DNA from: Planococcus beigongshangi
GTDB lineage: Bacteria; Bacillota; Bacilli; Bacillales_A; Planococcaceae
DNA length: 64,000 bases
Direction of reading: 5' to 3'
NCBI RefSeq assembly: GCF_016820495.1
Contig: NZ_JADHDU010000004.1
Span: forward strand, 186,001-250,000
This document shows, piece after piece, positions 59,023 to 64,000 of the stretch. Below the pieces are notes generated by a model. It ran no database searches, was not told where the DNA came from, and worked only from the letters and a program-made list of their open reading frames with translations. The first letter of the stretch is position 1; every line of letters begins with the position of its first letter. Made by a program: the position numbers and the translations under genes.

Positions 59023-60294
59023 ATGGATATATTGAAGGAAAAAGCAGTGCTGGTCGGAGTGCAATTGCAAAAAGACACGCATTTCGCTTATGAAATGGAT
59101 GAACTGAGAAATTTGGCAAGTGCCTGTGACGTAGAAGTGCTCGCAGAACTCACCCAAAATCTTGATCGCATCAATACGGCCCATTATGTCGGAAAAGGCA
59201 AAGTCGAAGAACTCAAAGCGCTTTATGAGGAACTGGACGCGAATGTGATCATTTTCAATGACGAACTGTCTCCATCGCAAATCCGCAATCTTGAAGAAGA
59301 GCTGGAGTGTAAAGTCATCGACCGCACGATGCTGATCCTGGACATTTTCTCCCGGCGAGCCAAAACGCGTGAAGCGCAAGTACAGGTTGAACTGGCTCAA
59401 TTGCAGTATATGATGCCTAGGCTGGTCGGACTTCGTGCCTCTCTTGGAAGACAGGGCGGGAGCAGCGGCGGTGGTGTCGCGAACCGCGGTGCCGGTGAAA
59501 CGAAACTGGAACTTGACCGCCGGAAAATCGAAGACCAGATTTCGAAGCTCCATAAAGAATTGGAGCATATCAAAGATCAGCGGGTGACACAGCGCAAGCA
59601 GCGTACGAAAAAAGGCATGCCGGTCGTGTCGCTTGTCGGTTATACCAATGCCGGAAAGTCCACGGTCATGAATGAACTTCTGAAAAAAACAGGGCACCAA
59701 GAAGAAAAACAGGTTTTCGAAAAGGACATGCTGTTCGCTACCCTGGAAACATCCGTACGCCAGATTTCACTCAACGACAATAAAAGCTTCCTCCTCACTG
59801 ATACGGTGGGATTCGTCAGCAAACTGCCGCATCACCTGGTGCGTGCTTTCCGTTCGACGCTTGAAGAAGCGCGGAACGCCGACCTGCTTTTGCATGTCGT
59901 CGATGTATCCCACGAAGAATACCGCCATATGATGGAAGTCACGAACCGTACCCTTCAGGAAGTCGGCGTCGAAGATGTGCCGACGCTGTATGTGTACAAT
60001 AAATCCGATCTTGCCGGCATCCCGTATCCGAAAATGAATGGCGATGGCTTATGGATCTCCGCAAAAGAGGACAAAGGATTGGATGAACTGCTGGCGATGG
60101 TCAAGCAGCGCATCTTCGCCACTTATGTAACATGCCGGATGGTCATCCCGTTCGACCGCGGCGATATCGTCGCTTACCTGAATGACAGTGCGACAATCCG
60201 CGAAACGGAATACGAAGAAGACGGCACATCGCTGACCTTGGAATTGAGCCGGGCGGATTACGACCGCTACCAGGAGTTTGTAGTAGGTAAATAA
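59023..60294 (+). CDS. hflX: Ribosome-associated GTPase HflX
   Basis: 423 aa. N-terminal HflX domain (AVLVGVQLQKDTHFAYEMDEL and NVIIFNDELSPSQIRNLEEEL), a coiled coil with GASLGRQGGSSGGGVANRGAGETKLELDRR-like glycine-rich segment, then the GTPase: G1 GYTNAGKST, G3 DTVGF and G4 NKSD. It splits and rescues stalled ribosomes under stress. AAGGAG is nine bases before the ATG at 59023, while the GTG two codons earlier is too close. Terminator follows. Confidence 0.96.
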   Translation: MDILKEKAVLVGVQLQKDTHFAYEMDELRNLASACDVEVLAELTQNLDRINTAHYVGKGKVEELKALYEELDANVIIFNDELSPSQIRNLEEELECKVIDRTMLILDIFSRRAKTREAQVQVELAQLQYMMPRLVGLRASLGRQGGSSGGGVANRGAGETKLELDRRKIEDQISKLHKELEHIKDQRVTQRKQRTKKGMPVVSLVGYTNAGKSTVMNELLKKTGHQEEKQVFEKDMLFATLETSVRQISLNDNKSFLLTDTVGFVSKLPHHLVRAFRSTLEEARNADLLLHVVDVSHEEYRHMMEVTNRTLQEVGVEDVPTLYVYNKSDLAGIPYPKMNGDGLWISAKEDKGLDELLAMVKQRIFATYVTCRMVIPFDRGDIVAYLNDSATIRETEYEEDGTSLTLELSRADYDRYQEFVVGK

Positions 60295-60298
60295 AATT

Positions 60299-60332
60299 TA
60301 AAAAGCAGGCTTCCGCGGAAGCCTGCTTTTTT
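60299..60332 (+). terminator. Rho-independent terminator after hflX
   Basis: AAAAAGCAGGCTTCC / GGAAGCCTGCTTTTT, near-perfect stem with two central bases, six T. Confidence 0.87.
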
Positions 60333-60352
60333 GATGGTGTGGTGTTTTTGGA

Positions 60353-60415
60353 AATCCGATCAACTTGAGTGCGAATCCGATCAACTTCTGGCCAAATACG
60401 CTCAACTCGCAAAAA
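60353..60415. repeat. 21-bp direct-repeat array D (3 units)
   Basis: Units start at 60353, 60374 and 60395. Units 1-2 share AATCCGATCAACTT; unit 3 is AATACGCTCAACTCGC, closely like unit 3 of array C. Exact 21-bp period. Confidence 0.9.
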
Positions 60416-60439
60416 AGCACGGCCGGGGAAATCCCAGCC

Positions 60440-60581
60440 GCGCTGTCGCTTTTCTCTATTGTCCAGACTCCCGCGGCCCAGCACTTCGGGTCATAAGTCA
60501 GCCCAACTGCCGTGGCAAAGGACGCCACTCTGCTGTTCTTTCTTATGCCTTTCAGAGCTTAACGGGCGCTGTCGCTTTTCT
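60440..60581 (+). repeat. Dispersed structured element, copy 6, with an extra tail fragment
   Basis: A tail-like fragment GCGCTGTCGCTTTTCTCTAT (60440-60459) is joined directly to a full copy that begins TGTCCAGACTCCCGCGGCCC and ends GGGCGCTGTCGCTTTTCTCTA at the stop codon of the minus-strand ABC gene. Helices CATAAG/CTTATG and GTGGC/GCCAC are kept. Confidence 0.85.
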
Positions 60582-62300
60582 CTATTGCTGAAATTGAATC
60601 CGGTGCAGATTAGCAAAAATGCCGTCGTGTTCCAGCAGTTCATTGTATCCGCCCTGTTCAGCGATGCCGTCTTCAGTCACGACGATGACGCGGTCTGCAT
60701 CGCGGATCGTTGCGAGCCTGTGGGCGATGATCAGGGTGGTGCGGTCTTCAGCAAGTTCAGTAAGAGCTTCCTGGATGACGCGTTCCGTTTCGGTATCGAG
60801 CGCCGAAGTGGCTTCGTCGAGAATCAGGATCGGCGGATTCTTCAGGAACATGCGTGCAATGGCCAGGCGCTGTTTCTGTCCGCCTGATAATTTCAGTCCG
60901 CGTTCGCCGATCTGTGTCTCGTAACCGTTCGGCAGTTTGCTGACGAAGTCTTCGAGATGGGCTTTGCGGGCAGCAGCTAGAATTTCCTCATCGCTGGCGC
61001 CTTGTTTGCCGTAAGCGATATTTTCGCGGATGGTGCCGGTGAACAGGAACACATCCTGCTGCACGATGCCGATGTGCGAACGCAGTGAATGCTTCGTCAT
61101 ATCGCGGATATCGATGCCGTCTATCGCAATGGATCCCTGCTGGATATCATAGAATCTCGGGATCAGTGAACAGATCGTCGTCTTGCCGGCACCGGATGGC
61201 CCGACAAATGCGATCGTTTCGCCTGCCTGCAAAGTCAGGTCGATGCCATTCAATACTTTTTTATGCTCATCATACCCAAAGTGGACATTGTCGAACGTGA
61301 TATTGCCCTGCAGGCCGCTGACCGGCTGGGCGCCTTTTTTGTCGACGATATCCGGATCCTGTTCGAGCAGCTCGCGGAACCGGCCAAAACCGGCCATCCC
61401 TTTCGGATACAATTCGAGCAATGCGCTGATTTTGTCGATCGGTTTGATCAGCACGTTCAGGAATAACACGAAACTGACCAGTTCCCCGTAGCTCAGTTCT
61501 CCTTGGTAGTTCAGCCATGCTCCGTAAACGAGGACGATCAGCGTCAGGAGGCGCGTCATCATATAGATGCTAGAATGCGTAGCGGCCATCACTTTATAGG
61601 CGACAAGTTTGGCAAGACGGAAGCTGCCGTTGTCTTTTTTGAAACGGTTGATTTCAAATTCTTCATTCGTGAAAGATTGCACTACGCGCGCGCCGGAGAC
61701 ACTGTCTTCGACCCGTCCATTGACGTCGGCGATTTTGCCGTACATATTGCTCCACGCCGAGTTCATCTTGATGTTGCAGTACGTGATCAGCCAGACCAGG
61801 AATGGAATCACGATCAGCGTGACAAGTGCAAGTTTCGGGTTGATCCAGAACATAATGCCGAATGCGCCGAAAAACGTCATGATGGCGATGAAGAAATCTT
61901 CCGGCCCATGGTGTGCCAGCTCTCCGATATCAAACAAGTCATTCGTGATGCGGCTCATGATGTGGCCGGTTTTGATGTTGTCGAAAAAGCGGAAGGACTG
62001 CCGCTGCACATGCGTGAACAATTCTTCACGCATATCGGTTTCAATATTGATGCCGAGCTTATGTCCGAGATAGCTGACGATATATTGGAGGAACGTGCTA
62101 AGCAGGAATACGGCCAGCAGCAGGACACTGACGGTGACGATCGAATTCCATTCCCCGCTCGGCAGCAGGTCGTCGATGAACCACTGGACCGCCACCGGAA
62201 ACGCAAGTTCCAGGATTGCCACGATGACGGCACTCGAGAAATCGATGATGAACAGCCGTTTATGCGGCTTATAATACTTGAAAAAATGCTTTAAATTCAA
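60582..62300 (-). CDS. Multidrug/lipid-type ABC exporter (homodimeric half-transporter)
   Basis: About 572 aa: six membrane helices (to about 310) joined to an ATPase with Walker A GPSGAGKTTICS, Q-loop IVQQDVFLFTGTIRENI, signature KLSGGQKQRLAIARMF, Walker B ILILDEATSALDTET and H-loop LIIAHRLAT. MsbA/LmrA/Sav1866-type architecture, thus a homodimeric exporter of drugs or lipids. Start TTG at 62300 is chosen since AGAGGTG is six bases upstream; the GTG three codons earlier is within that site. Its stop codon touches the dispersed element. Confidence 0.92.
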   Translation of the reverse strand: MNLKHFFKYYKPHKRLFIIDFSSAVIVAILELAFPVAVQWFIDDLLPSGEWNSIVTVSVLLLAVFLLSTFLQYIVSYLGHKLGINIETDMREELFTHVQRQSFRFFDNIKTGHIMSRITNDLFDIGELAHHGPEDFFIAIMTFFGAFGIMFWINPKLALVTLIVIPFLVWLITYCNIKMNSAWSNMYGKIADVNGRVEDSVSGARVVQSFTNEEFEINRFKKDNGSFRLAKLVAYKVMAATHSSIYMMTRLLTLIVLVYGAWLNYQGELSYGELVSFVLFLNVLIKPIDKISALLELYPKGMAGFGRFRELLEQDPDIVDKKGAQPVSGLQGNITFDNVHFGYDEHKKVLNGIDLTLQAGETIAFVGPSGAGKTTICSLIPRFYDIQQGSIAIDGIDIRDMTKHSLRSHIGIVQQDVFLFTGTIRENIAYGKQGASDEEILAAARKAHLEDFVSKLPNGYETQIGERGLKLSGGQKQRLAIARMFLKNPPILILDEATSALDTETERVIQEALTELAEDRTTLIIAHRLATIRDADRVIVVTEDGIAEQGGYNELLEHDGIFANLHRIQFQQ

Positions 62301-62458
62301 AATTCCCACCTCTTATATGTATTGTACAGGCCATTGAATGACGCTCTGATCACTGAAATAATTTTCCCACAAAGAAAAGTATAGTCCATAACTGGAAAAT
62401 AAACGATTGAAATTTCGGAAATCAGCCTATTTTATGAAACTTAAAGAACTTTGCGTCG

Positions 62459-62464
62459 TATAAT
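62459..62464 (+). promoter_or_regulatory. -10 element TATAAT before the lipoprotein gene
   Basis: Consensus -10 with a weak TGAAAC-like -35 at 62435-62440, 34 bp before the start codon. Confidence 0.5.
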
Positions 62465-62497
62465 GTATTAATACAGAAACTGGAAAGGATGATTATT

Positions 62498-63358
62498 TTG
62501 AAAAAATGGCTGACGGTGATGGGATCAGGTGCATTGGCGCTGACATTGGCAGGATGCGGTGAAACGGCAACACCATCCGAGGACACGGAGCCTTCGGAAA
62601 AAAGTGACTTGACTCTGGAAGAGCTTTTTGCAAAAACGACAGCAGCATCTGAAGAGGCGGAAAGTTTCCATATGGATATGGTGACGAACCAGACAATGGT
62701 GATGGGGCCAGGGATGGAAATGGACATGAAAATGGATATGTCGATGGATGTGACACTTGAACCGATGGCATTTTATCAGACAGGTACATCCGAGTTTATC
62801 TCTGAAGATATGGAAGGCATGCCGGCCATGGAAACAGAAATGTATTATACGCCAGAAGGCATGTTCACTTATGATCCGATGATGGATGCGTGGTTTAAAA
62901 TGCCGGCAGACGAAATGGGGGAACTTGAGGCGATTATGTCGATGGAGCAGCAATCCGGTGACTTGTCGGGGCAGTTGGAACAATTGGAAGCGTTCCAGGA
63001 TGATTTCACTTTTGAACAAACCGATGATGAATTCATTTTGACGCTGGATGCAGCCGGTGAAGAATACGAAAAACTGATTTCTGAACAAATGGGCCAGATG
63101 ATGGGCGATGCGGAAATGGAAATGGGCGCTCAGGAGCTTCTGGCTGGAATGACGATTAACAAGGTCTATTATGAGATTTTCATCGATAAAGAAACGCTGT
63201 TGCCGAATACGATGAATATCACAATGGATTTTGCGATGGAGATGGAAGGTGAATCCATGACGATCCAGAGCGATATTCAGTCTGAATATAGTGGCTACAA
63301 CAGTATCGACGCCATCACGGTTCCCGCGGAAATACTTGAAAACGCGGAGGAAATTTAA
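62498..63358 (+). CDS. DUF6612-like lipoprotein
   Basis: 286 aa. Signal peptide with lipobox TLAGC (Cys near residue 20), a short acidic linker and one beta-rich domain, unusually rich in Met in MVMGPGMEMDMKMDMSMDV. The pattern of repeated MDM strands, YYTPEGMFTYDPMMDAWFKMP and a long beta sheet suits the DUF6612 (LolA/LppX-like half-barrel) family, a group that may carry lipids. Start TTG at 62498 has AAAGGATG upstream at proper spacing; the ATG nine bases earlier is too near. Confidence 0.83.
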   Translation: MKKWLTVMGSGALALTLAGCGETATPSEDTEPSEKSDLTLEELFAKTTAASEEAESFHMDMVTNQTMVMGPGMEMDMKMDMSMDVTLEPMAFYQTGTSEFISEDMEGMPAMETEMYYTPEGMFTYDPMMDAWFKMPADEMGELEAIMSMEQQSGDLSGQLEQLEAFQDDFTFEQTDDEFILTLDAAGEEYEKLISEQMGQMMGDAEMEMGAQELLAGMTINKVYYEIFIDKETLLPNTMNITMDFAMEMEGESMTIQSDIQSEYSGYNSIDAITVPAEILENAEEI

Positions 63359-63370
63359 GGGATTCTACTA

Positions 63371-63418
63371 TAAAAGCTGTGCCATTTGCCGGAAATCCGG
63401 CAGAGGGCGCAGCTTTTT
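63371..63418 (+). terminator. Rho-independent terminator
   Basis: Outer stem AAGCTGTGC / GCGCAGCTT with an inner hairpin TTGCCGGA/TCCGGCA, six T. Confidence 0.84.
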
Positions 63419-63480
63419 TATGCACGAGGAGGCCTTTAATTGTGGCAAAAGAAGGACAAATCTTCTGATTCTCATCTAAA

Positions 63481-63564
63481 TGAAAATTATTCTCAGTTAT
63501 TCGTTGACTCTTCTCAATGGCATGATATACTAGGATTTGTGAGACAGTGATAATGATTATCACT
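63481..63564 (+). promoter_or_regulatory. Iron-regulated promoter with two Fur boxes
   Basis: TGAAAATTATTCTCA (63481-63495) matches the 7-1-7 Fur box at 13 of 15 positions. TTGACT (63504-63509), 16 bp, TATACT with TG extension (63526-63531). A second box AGTGATAATGATTATCACT (63546-63564) is a perfect 9-1-9 palindrome over the start of the transcript. Confidence 0.88.
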
Positions 63565-63615
63565 ATCAAAAATTCAGTCAATTTACTTTTTATTGAACAC
63601 GGATGAGGGTCAGTC

Positions 63616-64000
63616 ATGAAAAAACGTTATTTAATACCGGCATTACTCATACTGTCTGTCATTTCGCTGTTTGTCGGAGTCAGCAGTATCAGTCCTTTGG
63701 ATCTGCTGGATTTCCAATCGGAAGAAACACAGATTTTCCTGATCAGCCGGCTGCCAAGGCTGGTCGCCATCTTGCTGGCGGGTGCAGGTATGAGTATGGC
63801 AGGACTCATTATGCAGCAGTTGAGCCGCAATAAATTTGTGTCGCCAACCACGGCAGGAACACTTGATGCTACAAGGCTTGGGATTCTCGTTTCGATGTTA
63901 TTGTTCGCGAATGCGTCCATGATCGAGAAAATGGCTGTAGCGTTTTTGTTTGCCCTGGCTGGTACGTTCCTCTTTATGCAAATTCTCAACCGCATCAAAT
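63616..64000 (+). CDS. yclN: Siderophore ABC transporter permease, YclN-like, 3'-truncated by the window edge
   Basis: First 128 residues of a FecCD-family permease. Reads MKKRYLIPALLILSVISLF, then FLISRLPRLVAILLAGAGMS, GLIMQQLSRNKFVSPTTAGT and FLFALAGTFLFMQILNRIK, which follows B. subtilis YclN (petrobactin uptake YclNOPQ) over its whole visible length. The frame stays open to the last base. GAGGGT precedes the ATG. The gene is under two Fur boxes, so it is derepressed by iron lack. Other importer genes should lie beyond the window. Confidence 0.92.
   Translation, partial: MKKRYLIPALLILSVISLFVGVSSISPLDLLDFQSEETQIFLISRLPRLVAILLAGAGMSMAGLIMQQLSRNKFVSPTTAGTLDATRLGILVSMLLFANASMIEKMAVAFLFALAGTFLFMQILNRIK

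Noticed and set aside
58729..59700. 323-aa open frame on the minus strand
   Set aside because: It is antisense to the VOC gene end and hflX, which have strong family motifs; no ribosome site, and its residues (many Phe/Leu/His) are typical of a shadow frame.
61503..62294. 263-aa open frame on the plus strand
   Set aside because: Lies antisense to the ABC exporter; composition (many Asp/His/Arg) is that of a mirror of membrane-helix codons, no family motif.
63432..63467. Eight-codon ORF behind GAGGAGG
   Set aside because: A GTG-led frame of 8 codons follows a ribosome-like site, but spacing is long and such a short peptide cannot be supported from sequence alone.

Overview
The window looks like chromosome of a low-to-moderate GC Gram-positive bacterium of the Bacillales, most likely Planococcaceae (Planococcus/Planomicrobium-like). 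This is inferred from strong AGGAGG ribosome-binding sites, frequent TTG/GTG starts, B. subtilis-like gene sets (catE, yuaF-floT, des-desK-desR, ytr-like ABC genes, cydDC, yclN), a sigma-W-type promoter, a stand-alone MurE, and many transport genes for betaine and proline. No rRNA, tRNA, phage, IS element or CRISPR was seen. Almost all of the window is ordinary, tightly packed core or accessory chromosome.

Layout. 0-3.5 kb: 3' part of an ABC-F ATPase, an HxlR regulator divergent from a CatE-like dioxygenase, and a NERD/zinc-ribbon protein. 3.5-12 kb: nitronate monooxygenase, a DUF368 (PopT-type) lipid-carrier transporter, an unrecognised 562-aa membrane protein, a YlbC-like CAP protein, UppP and an AI-2E-family permease. 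12-19 kb: a MarR-MMPL exporter operon under a striking inverted repeat, small enzymes, then two unusual fusion genes: an HTH domain joined to a degenerate F1-ATPase beta-like domain, and VOC domains joined to a serine beta-lactamase-like domain. 19-28 kb: cold shock protein, yuaF-floT, MurE, FumC, a Dph6-like PP-loop protein and a SurA-N lipoprotein. 28-33 kb: a polar amino-acid/cystine importer, an RsbR-like STAS protein and a GT2-GtrA glycosyltransferase. 33-42 kb: ABC exporters (YtrEF-like, then a YtrA/YtrB-like GntR cluster with two further ABC genes), a lipoprotein, an M15 peptidase and oxidoreductases. 42-51 kb: methyltransferase, acyl-CoA synthetase and cydDC. 51-55 kb: a complete des/desK/desR membrane-fluidity system. 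55-64 kb: PutP, a BCCT transporter, HflX, a multidrug-type ABC exporter, a DUF6612-like lipoprotein and the start of a Fur-controlled YclN-like siderophore permease.

Most notable. (1) The gene at 16126-17154 encodes an N-terminal Cro/C1-type HTH fused to a recognisable F1-ATPase beta-subunit core whose P-loop lysine and catalytic glutamate are gone; its promoter holds three and a half copies of one palindrome at an exact 22-bp period, suggesting autoregulation. (2) The intergenic DNA carries two repeat families. The first is 3-5-unit arrays with an exact 21-bp period whose cores differ between loci but whose unit order and spacers are partly conserved. The second is a roughly 120-150-bp element whose arms covary as a long hairpin and whose one end abuts the stop codon of a neighbouring gene in five of six copies. 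At four loci both occur together, with a hairpin between them.
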